This document shows, in pieces, positions 1 through 14,242 of a DNA stretch of 64,000 nt; position 1 is the first letter of the stretch, and every line of letters begins with the position of its first letter. The stretch comes from Salminus brasiliensis (taxonomy: Eukaryota > Chordata > Actinopteri > Characiformes > Bryconidae): positions 94,608,339 to 94,672,338 of the forward strand of contig NC_132878.1 of NCBI RefSeq assembly GCF_030463535.1, given 5' to 3'. The notes below the pieces were generated by a model that ran no database searches, was not told the DNA's origin, and was given only the letters and a program-made list of their open reading frames with translations. The translations under genes and the position numbers were made by a program.

Positions 1-329
1 AGACCTGGGTCTCTGGCGAGACGCCCTGATATTAATATTAGCTCTATATGTTTAATAACCGTTTTTATTGCTTCCAACTCTCCACGGTTCGGAGTGAAAT
101 ACAGTGGGAATGTCAGGGCAGAGGAATGGTAGATAGTATAGGAGTCGGGTGGGGAAGTGGAGAGTGTTTGGTGGGGGGGTGATAGGGTCTCCAGAAATGC
201 AGCTGTTAATGAGCTCCTGTCTTGAGGGCTGCTCTGGTGTGGGAGGTATTGGCACAAGCAGGCAGACCGTCTGCTGGTGGAATAACAGCGTTACGCTCAC
301 CATCTCCCTCCTCTTGCTTCTCTTGGCAG

Positions 330-411
330 GACCCAGCAGTGTCCAGGCGGCGGAGTTCGGCCACCTGCCCGACAACATTACCGTCCTGGAAGGGGAAAGC
401 GTTATTCTGAG
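330..411 (+). CDS. iglon5: iglon5 exon: start of Ig domain 1
   Basis: Acceptor ttggcag ends at 329 and donor gtgact starts at 412. The exon enters with two bases of a split codon and leaves after two bases (AG). It encodes a linker and the first strands of Ig1, including [16 protein letters not shown] with an NIT sequon. The first Ig1 cysteine sits in the next exon, so Ig1 is split by an intron here. A shared single Ig1 exon is what I recall for LSAMP, so the split may be an IGLON5 trait. The preceding exon (signal peptide) is outside the window. Confidence 0.85.
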
Positions 412-3346
412 GTGACTCCGCGACAATGCACTCACACCACTCGTCTAAAGTTTGGATCCTTTTTGGATTTTTTGTAATTTTATGCACAAAGTGTAGCTCG
501 AGATCCTTTAAACTGCAGATAAAATCATATTAAATCTGATCATTTTAATAGTTACAGCAGTTACAGGATAAATCCAGTCCTCTGCAAAGGTCAGAGACCC
601 CACATTTGTTCACCTTCCAGCCCGAACTGGCTGTAAAGTACCAATCCTTCATTTTGTTGGAGATACACTAAAAAGACAAAAGTATTGGGACACCCTTTTA
701 ATTTGAATCAAAGTATCCAGGCAAGCCTTTCTATTAGGATGGTCTTTTTTGGATGGTCTCTGGATATTGCGCAATTCTGTGTATCAATCCGTCTCTTTGA
801 ATTCAGCTCAAAGGTGTCAGAGCGAGAGAGCATTAGCGAGCGAGCGAGAGACAGAGGGAGAGAGAGAGATCGTCAGGTACTTTAAGCTTAATTTCTCCCT
901 CTCTCTCGAGTTCCCTGTTTGTCAGTTTGCCGCTCGCAGTCAGAAATGGCCTGGTTTCAGGCTATCAGCCAAACAATTGAAGTCCTGTACCGCCTGTCAG
1001 ATGCCATTCTACCTAGCAGGAGCACGGCAGCCCTTTAACTGCCGGCGTTCAGCGCCTGTAAAGCCAGCCACTCGTTTTAGCATTACACACACACACACAC
1101 ACATACACACAGAGAGAGATTGTGTGTGTGTGCGCGAGCTCTGATTTGATATCATGATGCGACGAGTGAAAGTCAAAGTTGACATGAATTGGGGCACCGT
1201 GGTCTCTAGAGGGTTTCACCCAGAGATGTGCCACTTTCACTCACATGACGGACAGGAGCTCAGTGCCGACATCTAGTGGAGGGAAGCGGGATTACCCGTG
1301 AGCCGCCTGTCCAATTGAACCTGATTTGTTAGCAGGCTGTTATGTGTCATTATCTCCGAGTCGCAAGGCTCATCAAACGAGCATCATCAAGCATCAACAA
1401 AAAATGAGGTTTGCTTTAGGGCGACACGAGCAGATATTTAGTGACACTCGCTGAAAGTGTGTTGAACTTCTCTGAGGGCGGCGAATCGACAGAAGTGATT
1501 TGTTAAAACTGATTCAAATTTAAGATTTTAATCAAATAAAAGGACATATAAGCTTTTTACAAAAAAGTCTGGGTATTAAAAAAACAAAAAAATAACATGA
1601 ATTATTGTTTTATTACAAATTATAATAGAAACACATCATAATTTGTAAAATAAATGCCCTTATTAAGACGATTCATCTAATAGTAAACATTTTCTAGAGT
1701 GTCTTAAACCCCTCTGTGGAGCAGTGGGAGAACTGGGTTCTCTGGAATGATGGATGGTTGGTGCTCAATACAATACTTTTGGGATGAGTTGAGGAGTTGG
1801 AAACAATGAGATCCTGACCTCACTAACAGTCTTGTTGCTGAATTCAATCAAATCCTCACAGCAATGCTCCTCCAAAATCTATAAGAAAGCCTTCTACCCA
1901 GGGCAGTAGAGGGAGCCCACCAACAAAAGCAGAGTAGACTCTTTTTAGAGCAGGTGTCCCAATACTTTTGTCAATACAGTGCATCTGGCACCAAGGCCTT
2001 CCAGCAGATCCCTTTTTGCAAGTCCTAGAAGTTGCATAAAAATACAATTATACATAAAAATACTTAATTAAGCATTGATTTGTTCAAATAATGTAAAAAA
2101 TTATAAATAAAGTACAGACATCTGTTATTACACCTGTTATTACAACAAGCCATTTACTAGTCACTAACCGATCATTGCTCATTACTACTTTATTAAGCAA
2201 AAACTAGGCCGAATTAAGCATTTTTCAGGCATATTATCTGCATAAATGTATTAAACTCTTTTGAAGGTGGTGAATCCATCATATTGTTTTAATTAGATTA
2301 ATGATAACTGATTTTAACCATCTGAAATAGTAAAAAAAAAGTAAATGTTTTGTAAGGCCAAAATAAAAATCGTGGTATCATTAAAAACATAAAAACAATA
2401 TCTAAAAAATATGGAATGCTTATTAAATGAAAATGATTAATGAACTCTGTAATGAATGTGTTGTACATCTGTTATTACACCTTAACAAGGCATTAACTGG
2501 TAATTAACTGGCTGGTTATTAATACTTTATTAACTAGGCTGGATTTCCAGGTATATTAAACTCTTCTGAAGGTGGTGAATCAACTGTACATTTCCTAATG
2601 TTTTTATTCATTTAAAACATCAAAATAACACATGCAATGTGCTCTATAATGAACTCTAATGAATTTATTGCCAATCTGTTATCACTGTTATTATAGAATC
2701 TGTTATCAAACATCTGTTATCTAATGTTTGCATTTCCTGTCTGTTAAAAACAGAAAGTACTGTAAGATTAAAAAGGCAGAATTTAAATAAACTGACTTAT
2801 GTTTTACTATTTTTTATTTGAACATATTTAATAAACTGCTAAAAATGAAAATGTACATCCTCTACCTGTAGGTCACTTTCTTCATTTAAAAGCTATAAAC
2901 TTAAAAAAAATAATAATTAAAGTAGGGTAAGATGTGCATGAATAGTAAACATATAAACAGCACAGCGCTTTTAAAAAAGAGCTAGGTGTTCACATATGGC
3001 GCGTCCCAGTTGCATACTATTAACTACTCATGCTAACTTGGCTTTGAGTATTATCGTATAAATAAATATGGTATAGATAATTGTAAAATAATAATAAAAT
3101 ATATTTATATATATATTAATTCAAACTATAATTATTAATAATTTCGTAAATATAGTACATATTAGGTGTAATATAGTTTTATTTACTATATAATAACTAT
3201 ATTTATTATATAGTTATATTTACTATATATAGAATATATATATATGTATATATATAATGTATTCTATATATTTACTATTATATTCTTTATATACATTTAA
3301 TGGGAAAAACAATATACATATAGTTTTCCCTAGTAAATGTAAAATG

Positions 3347-3398
<52 letters not shown>

Positions 3399-6300
3399 AA
3401 TAGTTCAATGGGGACCCGGCCCATTTCTCCAAGGGTGCCAGTAGCCCGGCGACACCACATTGGTGGCAGTTGTTAATTTTTATTTATTGATTGATTTCTA
3501 TATTAATTAATTAATTAATTTATTTATTTATTTATTTATTGATTGATTGATTGTTTTTTACAGTGTAGATCTAAACTGTCTCTTTGAGCTCTCTTGGAGG
3601 CGTTTCTAAACCACTGCATGTCCAAGATCATCAATTTAAACAACTGTTAATACAGACATGTTATTGGGAGGTGGAGCCACCTTGCCATGGTCTGAAAAAG
3701 TTCAAAGATATCACTGAAGGTTCGATATTACCATGACATTCAGGTCCATGATGAGTGTGTGTAAACTTCCCACCACAGCTGGACATGTTATGGATTCCTG
3801 ACTGTAAGTACAGTAGTTGTCTGTGGTCTTCCTGACCACACTGACCCCTATCTTCCACTTCTCTTAGGTGTAAGATCGATGAGGAAGTTACCCACAAGGC
3901 CTGGCTGAACCGCTCCAACATCCTGTTCGCGGGGACGGATAAGTGGTCACTGGACCCACGGGTGTCTCTGGTCAACAGTAACGACAGTGATTTCTCCATC
4001 CAGATCGAGCGAGTGGCCGTGGCGGACGAGGGCCCGTACACGTGCAGCTTCCAGGCACGGAACCAGCCCCGCATTGCACACGTCTACCTCATTGTCCAGG
4101 GTGAGGACACACTTTCCTCGCACCCATTGGTTTGCTAGCTGTGTTACTAGAGAGGACAGTGAGCTGTGATTGATGGATTTGGGGGACACAAGGGTCTGGT
4201 CTCAAATTTAGTCCTGGAGGGCCCCTACAGTTTGGTGACTTCCCCCGGTCACATCGGCTAAACCTGGGAAATAAATGATGAGCTGATTCAGGGGTGTCTG
4301 AGCAAGAGAGCGGCCAAACCGGGCTGGAATCCGGCCTCTCCAAGACCAGAGTTTAAGGCACACTGCTTTGAAGGGAAGATGGTCGTCCATGGCTTTGCCC
4401 TAATCACACGTAGTGTTCCCAGTCACCCAGTGGGGAAGTGTGATTATTGGACCTGGGCCTTCAGTTCAGGCCTCAAATAACGAAACCTGACCAAAAGAAT
4501 AAGAAAGAAGCCGCTTTGCCATCAGCAGCCAGAGTCGAAGAGAGCACAATTGTCCGTGTCTTTTCCGGGGGGGGGCGCTCTCTCTCCCCTCATTACTCTT
4601 CATCACTCTAAGTGTCAGCCACATTCAGCCACAGTTTGAAAACTGTGAAAACATCAGATATGACATCAGAACGTGATTAGTTCTAATTATGTGGATGGTC
4701 CAATCTACCATGTTAGGCCTTCAGTTCTACCATTGAAGTCCAAACCAATGGGAGAGCTTGCTTAGCTGGATCTACTCCAATACCACTAGAAACAACAACG
4801 AAGGTTATTTGATTGGACAGTTTAACCCTTTAGTTTCCACAGAAATACCAAAAGTACTTTTTAATTCCCAGAAATGATTAGGCCTTCTCTGAAGGCCTAA
4901 AAGGCCCTGAAGGTTCTGGGAAATAAGCACAAGCTCCACAGTAATTTAATTTATTTTTTTTTTACATAAAAAAAAAAGTTACATTTTTTTCATCATTTTT
5001 CATAATTTTTTCAATATTTTTTCGATGTATTACCACTTGTCCGACAAAATCCGATCAAATGCATTCTGTCATAAACACACCGTATTAAATGTGGACGAGA
5101 TTTCTCTCCGACCTACTCCCAGTTTGGTTTGAGTGATCCGATTGTAATCCAATTACAATGCGACTTGGGGGTGTTTACACCCCCAATCCGATCACCACGA
5201 ACACTGCTAATGCCTGTGGTAATCAGACTGAGAGTTTTACACATAAGTGCTGATAATGACCAACGTTATTTGTATGCAGCTGCTTGGGATTCGAACTCAC
5301 AACCTCCAGCTAATAGGGCGAAATATTTTTATTTATTATTATTTTTTTTAATTGGCAAAATTGTCCGAGTCCCACTCGAAGCACATTTGAGCTGAAATCT
5401 GATTCACAAACGATTCAGACCTGCATTCACACCCCTCTGAAAAAATCTGATCACATTTCAGCCAAAAGCATGTGAGCGTAGCTACTATAACCAGCCTGAG
5501 AGGCCTTGCAGTACTCGAAACACAGAGAGAGGGGGCGTTGTTGGGTTGGTGGGGTGGGAGGGGTGTGGTGGAGTCAGGTTAGGTGAACTGCTTGAGTGAA
5601 TATTCGCGGGCAAATAGGGACTCAGACAATCGGCACAGTAACGGCAGAGTGGCAGGAAGCATGAGTGATCCGGAGTGATGTAATTTATTGCCGTGTGACA
5701 GCGCTGGTGATGGATGGCGGACCCTTACCCCCCAAAAACATGTCAATTGTTATGTATATTGTATTTTCTACATTGTATTGCACGCTGGAACACGAGAAGG
5801 GGAGTTAGGAAAATGAAAAATGGTCTCTGAAACATAACTCGGGCTGCTCCGCGACGCAGCAAAGAGGGGTGGGCGGGGAAGGGGGGTGTTTTTGCCCCCC
5901 CCTCCCAGACTGCTTTTCAACAACCCTATGGCTGTCCAACGGGCAGGACACACCTCAGCAAACAGCTTTTCTGTGTGCAGCGAACAGACATGATCGTATT
6001 TGTTTGATACTGGGCTGCCCTCAATTTTAAGTCTTCATATGATATCACAGAAAAATAATTACACCCTCGAGACACCGCACCAGCAGGAATGACCCTGCAG
6101 CGGGCCCAATTTCTGCTTTATCGTTAAAAGTGGCTTTTGTCAGGCGAAAAAGCTGGGGAGAAAAAAGGGTGTGGGCGGGGGGCCGGTTCTGCCGGAGAAT
6201 GCCTTGCAGTGTGAATTCCTTGGCTATACTCATTAAAGCAGCAATGATAGACCATTTAAATTCAAGGGCCATCTGTGTTATTTGTCTACCATTATGCACG

Positions 6301-9300
6301 GGCCTTCACAACGGGGCTTCAACAAACCACAACAGCTTATGGCTATCAGTTTTTGGAAGGAAGGAGGAAACTGAAATGTGTCTAAGTGGTGCTTGGGCTG
6401 AAAGTGCTCAGATGCTTTTCAACTTGCAGACAGTTCTGGTGTCAGCGGATCCACTGTGTAGCGCTGGGAAACACAAGCCTTGTCTCTCGGGGGCGAAAGG
6501 CATGTGTTGATGGTAGGGCGAAAACTCAAAAACCAAATACAGAATAAAATAAAGAAAAAAGCCTAAAAATATACCTGTAAAAATACCTGTGAAAGGATGA
6601 GAACAAGCTAAATGAAGCTCATGAGGACATTAGATTCGGGTTCTTTACAGAACCATCGCCAAAACATCCCTTTCTGCAACCTTCATCTTTAAGAGTATTT
6701 CATTTATCAGTGTATGGTTTTTTACTCTTTTGGCCCAGAACCCTTCACATACTCTGCCCTTCACCTTTTTTATATTTTATAATCATTAAAGTCTGGATAT
6801 TAATATTATTAGAGCTTCATACTGGATATTAATGTTATTAGAATTTCATACTGGATATTAATGCTATTAGAGCTTCATACTGGATATTAATGTTATTAGA
6901 ACTTCACTCTGGATATTAATGTTATTAGAGCTTCATACTGGATATTAATGTTATTAGAACTTCACTCTGGATATTAATGTTATTAGAGCTTCATACTGGA
7001 TATTAATGTTATTAGAATTTCATACTGGATATTAATGTTATTAGAGCTTCATACTGGATATTACTGTTATTAGAACTTCATACTGGATATGAATGTTATT
7101 AGAGCTTCATACTGGATATTAATGTTATTAAAGCTTTATACTGGATATTAATGTTATTAGAACTTCATACTGGATATTAATGCTATTAGAGCCTAATTAT
7201 GGATATTAATGTTATTAGAGCTTCACACTGGATATTAATGTTATTAGAGCTTCATACTGGATATTAATGCTAATAGAGCTTCATACTGGATATTACTGTT
7301 ATTAGAGCTTCATACTGGATATTAATGTTATTAGAGCTTTATACTGGATATTACTGTTATTAGAGCTTCATACTGGATATTAATGTTATTAGAGCTTCAT
7401 ACTGGATATTACTGTTATTAGAGCTTCATACTGGATATTAATGTTATTAGAGCTTCATACTGGATATTAATGTTATTAAAGCTTTATACTGGATATTAAT
7501 GTTATTAGAGCTTCATACTGGATATTACTGTTATTAGAGCTTCATACTGGATATTAATGTTATTAGAGCTTTATACTGGATATTACTGTTATTAGAGCTT
7601 CATACTGGATATTAATGTTATTAGAGCTTCATACTGGATATTACTGTTATTAGAGCTTCATACTGGATATTACTGTTATTAGAACTTCATACTGGATATG
7701 AATGTTATTAGAGCTTCATACTGGATATTACTGTTATTAGAACTTCATACTGGATATGAATGTTATTAGAGCTTCATACTGGATATTAAGGTTATTAAAG
7801 CTTTATACTGGATATTAATGTTATTAGAACTTCATACTGGATATGAATGTTATTAGAGCTTCATACTGGATATTAATGCTATTAGAGCCTAATTATGGAT
7901 ATTAATGTTATTAGAGCTTCACACTGGATATTAATGTTATTAGAGCTTTATACTGGATATTAATGTTATTAAAGCTTTATACTGGATATTAATGTTATTA
8001 GAGCTTCATACTGGATATTAATGCTATTAGAGCCTAATTATGGATATTAATGCTATTAGAGCTTCATACTGGATATTAATGTTATTAGAGCTTCATACTG
8101 GATATTAATGTTATTAGAGCTTCATTCTGGATATTAATGCTATTAGAGCCTAATTATGGATAGTAATGCTATTAGAGCCTAATTATGGATATTAATGTTA
8201 TTAGAGCTTCACACTGGATATTAATGTTATTAGAGCTTCATACTGGATATTAATGCTATTAGAGCTTTATACTGGATATTAATGTTATTAGAGCTTCATT
8301 CTGGATATTAATGTTATTAGAGCTTCATTCTGCATATTAATGATATTAATGCTTCATATTGAATATTAATGTTATTAGAGCTTCATACTGGATATTAACG
8401 TTATTAGAGCTTCATTCTGGATATTAATGTTATTAGAGCTTCATACTGGATATTAATGCTATTAGAGCTTCATTCTGGATATTAATGCTATTAGAACTTC
8501 ATACTGGATATTAATGTTATTAGAGCTTCATACTGGATATTAATGTCATTAGAACTTCATACTGGATATTAATGTTATTAGAGGCTAATTATGGATATTA
8601 CTGTTATTAGAGCTACATTATGGATATTAATGTTTTTAGAACTTTAATGTTATTAGAGCTTAATTACGGATATTGATCTCATTAAAACTTTACTCTGGAC
8701 ACAGAATTGATTACATTTCTTTTCATTTTAATGGCGTTAGAACTTTATACAGGATATTCGTTTGATTATAACTTTATTCCTAGAAACTTTTCTCATTAAC
8801 TTCACTCCATATTATAACTATTGGAACTTTATTTGGGATAATAATGTTATTAGAATTTAATTGAGCTATTTTAAAATCATGTCCCGCTCAGTTCGTGTTC
8901 AGCTGAACCGCTATTTTGCTTTGCTTCATTTTTAATGAATAGCTGTAAAATGACTTGACTAAAGTCAGTTAAACTGCCTGTTACCACATGCAGTACATTT
9001 TTAATGGCGGAACTGACAGAGTATTTTTCACAGTGTCGCAGATTCAGAGTCATTTACAGCAGTAAGTGAATAATACGTCTAAAGATTAATAACTGCATAA
9101 TGAGTCCGGAGTTTCTGGGATTAATACCAGCTCTGATGCGTGTGTGCTTGTTTTTTCCACAGTGCCAGCCAGGATAGTGAACATCTCTCAGGACAAGTCG
9201 GTAAACGAGGGCGACGATGTGAACCTGTTCTGTCTGGCGGTGGGACGGCCCGAACCAACCATCACCTGGAAGGACTTCAAATGTGAGTCGCTCGCCAGTT

Positions 9301-11201
9301 GGGGCCGGAACTTCACGGCCATCTCGCAATCAGATCATGCGTAATTACAGCCATAACCAGCGCGATAATCATCAACATCTGTCATCATCGCCGCTGCCGC
9401 TGTCACCACCATCGCCGCAATACTAATAATCATGTTTGTCATTAAGGCACTATTTATAACTTCCATCATCACTGATATAAATCACGTTCATTACGGGTGG
9501 CCATGATGGAGCACCTATTAGAACTCATTACGGTCCGATGTTTTCTCCGCGAGAAATATGACTGTTCGCCGGGGCGGTTGGCAACCTGGTCGGAAACCAG
9601 TCATCTGCACTCATTTATATTTCATTGGGAAAGCTCGTCCTCTGGAAGCTTGCGGTGGCTCTGCTTACTCTGCCGAGCATTATCCTGCCAGCAAACATAG
9701 CTAGAACCACTTTGGTCTCTGAGTTAGACCCGGGGGAGGAGTTTACACACACTCGCACACAAACACTGTCACAACGTACAAACAAACAGCTTAAAAAAAC
9801 AGCATCTAACGAGCTCCTGAAAGATCTTGGGAAAGTGAGGAGGGTGGGGGTGGGTGGGGTGGTTACTACAGTACATTAAAAATTAATAAGGGAGATGAAG
9901 AGAGCCAAGATGCTGGAGGAACATCAGCAGCAGAGTTAGTTCTGGACCAGCTTATACTTCATCTCCCTTATTAATTATAGATATTCATGCAGTTAGATGT
10001 TATGAATATGAAGAAATGGTCAGCGTGAAGCTCTGAGGCACTTTGACGAGAGCCAGAGGATCATTATGGCCAGATGACTGGGTTACTGGGTTGGAGCATC
10101 TCCGAAGCAAGGCTCGCGAGGCTTGCGGGGGGCTCGTGGTCAGCAGTGGTGAGTAATAACGATGGTAGTCTGGGTGCCCAAGGCTCATCGAGGCTATCCC
10201 GTCTGGACCTGACCGACAGAAGGGTTATATAGTAGCACAGAGAGTCTCAGAAATGTTTCCCGATGGCTGTGAGAATAAAGTTTCACAACGCACAATGCAG
10301 CGCCCCTTGCTGCCCATGGGGTGGCATAGCCGTAGACTGGTCAGGTGGGACCAAGATGACCCTCGTCCACCATCAAAAAACGCTTTCAGTGGACATGCAA
10401 GCATCAGAACTGGAGTTGGAGCGATGGAAAAGACATCTACATCAGATCTTCAGAGGTCTCCAGAGTGAGCTGTTTGGGCAGGACGTGGAGGACCAGCAGC
10501 ATATTAGACATGGTCCTAATGTTTTAGGCTGTTTTAGAGTGTGAGGAACCTGAAGTTTAAGAGACCTCATCATAATGTGAGGATTATTGACCTCATTTAA
10601 CCTTCGAAAACTTCAAACCTTTAGATGGCCCTAATCTAGGTTCTCCGATGGAACACCTGACTCACTTATACTCTGCCAGAACTATCCGTGCCGTGATCTG
10701 TCTTGTTCAGCAGACTCATGCATAATCATGTAACCAAGACCAAAAAAAACCCTCATATCTAATTAGCGTCTCTACCTCCAGTGTATCAATCAATCCCCAG
10801 TGAGCGGCAGTTAATTTAATTACATGTCCATCTGTTCCACTATATGTCTTGTTTCCAGCGTGTTTCCGTTCCACTGATTTCTCTTTGCTTCGGTTCGTTT
10901 CCAGTGTGATGCCATTAGTCGCTGTAGCTCTGATTGGACATCTATGGGATCCATATCTACAAGCTAATCACTCACTCACGCTCTGGTGTTTGTAGAACAC
11001 GCTAGTTTGTCTGTCCTCTAAACAGGTCTTGTTATCAAGGACAAACGTTCACATGTGAAAAAGGAACCAGGGGTCGCAGCTCAGTTTAGCCAGTCTACTT
11101 ACTGCCCAAACCCACCACTGAACCTAGACGTGTCTATCTATCTGTCTGTCTGTTCATCTGTCTGTCTGTCTATCTATCTATCTGTCTGTCTGTCTGTCTA
11201 T

Positions 11202-11279
<78 letters not shown>

Positions 11280-13455
11280 GTCTGTCTGTCTATCTATGTC
11301 TATCCATCTGTCTCTCTGTCCATCTATCTGTCCATCCATCTATCTATCAATCTTTCCATATCTAGGTTTGTCTGTCTGTCTATCTATCTGACTATCTATC
11401 TTTCTATCTGTCTGTCTGTCTATCTATCTGACTATCTATCTTTCTATGTCTATGTTTGTCTATCTATCTGTCTGTCTGTCTATCTGTCCGTCTGTCTCTG
11501 TCCGTCTGTCTATCTAACTATTTTTCTTTGCCTATGTTTATCCATCTATCTGTATGTATGTCTATCTTTCTATATCTATCTAAGTATCTTTTGATGTCTA
11601 TGTTTGTCCATCTGTCTGTCTGTCTGTCTATGTATCTATCTATCTATCTATCTATCTATCCATTTGTCTGTCTGGTCTGTCTGTCTGTCTGTCTGTGTTT
11701 ATCTGTCGATCTATCCATCCAATACATTTGGCTGGCAGGGCAGGATGACGAGAGGGCAGGGCTACACAAGAGACACAGGTGGGAACACTAATAAGTAGGC
11801 GACAAGAGGGGAGGAGACAAGAACACAAACAAAACAGAGGCATGGGCTCAAGAGCAGACGAGGAAACCCAAACCCAAACACAAAGACCAGGCAGGGCAAG
11901 CGAGAGGCACACGTTACCCTATCTCTCTACTTAGTGTCAATTAGGTAGGAGGAGTTAGTCAGGTAGATACAGATACAGTTAATTCATTAATGAGCTGTTT
12001 TAAATTATTTAATTTAATTTATTTATTAATCACTCCACCATGTCGAATAAAAATGATCTATTATTTATTTATTGCCAGGCCATCTGCGAGGTGTGTGTAG
12101 AGCACATGGACTGCTAGCTGAACCTATCCCGGTTCAGGGTGGCAGACAGGTGAGCTAGTTCAGTCCTCCCTCTGCAGAGTTACCCAGGAAGCTCTGGTTT
12201 TGCTGCAGGCCTCCTGCAAATCGGCCCACTCAGCACTTCAGTACCCCTTCCCCGCCCTATCCGCCATCGCTCGCAGCAGGGGGGAGGGGCTAATAGCAGC
12301 AGAGAGCGAGAGAGAAAGAGAGAGAAATAGAGAGAGAGAGGGAGCGAGTGAGAAACAGAGAAACGGAGGGGAAGTGGAAAAGGGCCACATTGTTATTCTG
12401 TAGGAGTGGCTGCGGCGGAGCCGGTGGCTGTCAGCATAGCAGCGAGGGCAGCCACTCGCCCAGAGACGGAGAGAACCATCTGGACCCAAAACCAGAGCCT
12501 GCAGGGGACCGGACAGCATGCTTCAACCGCTGTCCATCATCCAGTCCCCTCAACCCCTTCCAGTCTCGCTGTTGCAGCTCCGCCCAGCGTTAGACACACC
12601 AAATCAGGGAGCGCAGATGTTCTAGAGGGATGAGAACGCACAGATCCGAGAGCAGCGGTTCAGCTAAACTGACTGTAATCAGCTGATCTCTGTACTCTCA
12701 TCACTGATGGCCTTCTTCTATGACAACTGTTGCCAGATTAGACAAGCCTTTGATCCAAACACCTAGAGATTTAAAGCGTCTAATCTTCAAATGACCTTTA
12801 CTTTGTAGTGATGGATCAATGATAGATCAGGTGGAGTGATGATGACCACTTCAAAACATCAAGCTTTTAAACTACAAAGCTACCATTAGCAACCAAGCCA
12901 AATTTGCTTCTGCACCTGAGCTTCCAAGTCACCAAGCTAAACGTAGCTGCCAAGCTTAGTTTAGCTACCAAACTAGCTACCAGCTAAGCTAGCTAGTTAG
13001 CTACAAAGCTAAATCAAGTAAACATAAAACAATTAGCTGCTTAGTTAGCTACATAGCTAAAAACTTAATATCAGCTACCAACTTACAAAGCTAATTCTTT
13101 CATTCTTTGTTCTGTTTTTTAAAATGTTTTTCTTTATTTGTTATCAACCACCTCACCATTCACTACATCAAATACATATATGTAAAAAATGTATTTGCTT
13201 TGTTAGCACAGTTGGCTAACAAACCACGTCTTTCTTACTTTCTTCAACCACTTCACCAGATTTGAAAAAAACTTTTAATTTTATATAGCTACTAAGCTCC
13301 AGAGCCTGATATGCTATTAAACTAGTTAAGCTACTTGGCTAAAGTTAGCTACTAAGTTAGCTATTTGCTACCAAACTAGAGTAGCCAGTCTACTTACTGT
13401 CCAAACCCACCAGTGAACCTAGACGTGTCTATCTATCTATCTATCTATCTGTCTA

Positions 13456-13495
<40 letters not shown>

Positions 13496-13585
13496 TCTGT
13501 CTGTCTGTCTGTCTGTTTATCTTTTTATATCCATCTGTCTGTCTGTTCATCTGTTTATCTATCTATTTGTCTGTCCGTCTGTCTG

Positions 13586-13632
<47 letters not shown>

Positions 13633-14209
13633 GTCTGTCTGTCTGTCTGTCTATCTGTCTGTCTGCCTGTCTGTCTGCCTGTCTGTCTGTCTATCTGTCT
13701 GTCTGTTTATCTATCTATCTGTCTATCTGCCTGCCTGCCTGTCTGTCTATCTTTTTAACTATCTGTCTGTCTGTCTGCCTGCCTGTGTGTCTGTCTGTCT
13801 GCCTAAATTTTTTTTAATAACCTAAATTAAACATTTTATATTTTTATTTTAATATAACCTATATTCAAATTAAATATTATTTTTGAATGATTTTTATAAA
13901 ATGATATGCATATTTAAATTACTTAAATTAACGGATTTAGTGCACCCTTTCCATCGTCTTATTTTTTTGAAAATTAAACAAGCTACGCCTTTAGCCACAC
14001 CCCCAAAACAGGGTGCTACTTTTAGCCATGCCCACTTTCCTTTCTTCTATGAATCCAGACACATGCTGTCTTTGAAGCCCAGCTGTCCTACACACCCATA
14101 CAACAGGGGAGCATCCACAGACGAGCACAAGCCTGTCAGAAATAAGCATCACGTGTCAGGAGAGGCAACATACCTGTCCATCAGCGTTCTCTCAGCATTC
14201 ACACACTCA

Positions 14210-14242
<33 letters not shown>

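Larger units (their letters stand above)
412..3867 (+). other. iglon5 intron, AT-rich, repeats only
   Basis: Intron of about 3.5 kb. It holds a GA-rich run near 820-870, a CA/TG microsatellite at 1083-1135, a MITE right half (1700-1982), long AT-rich text from 2000 to 3250 and an AT dinucleotide run at 3349-3395. I see no coding content. Confidence 0.7.

Noticed and set aside
11055..11791. Open frames rich in [10 protein letters not shown] text (also 13413-13817)
   Set aside because: Translation of CTAT/CTGT tetranucleotide arrays.
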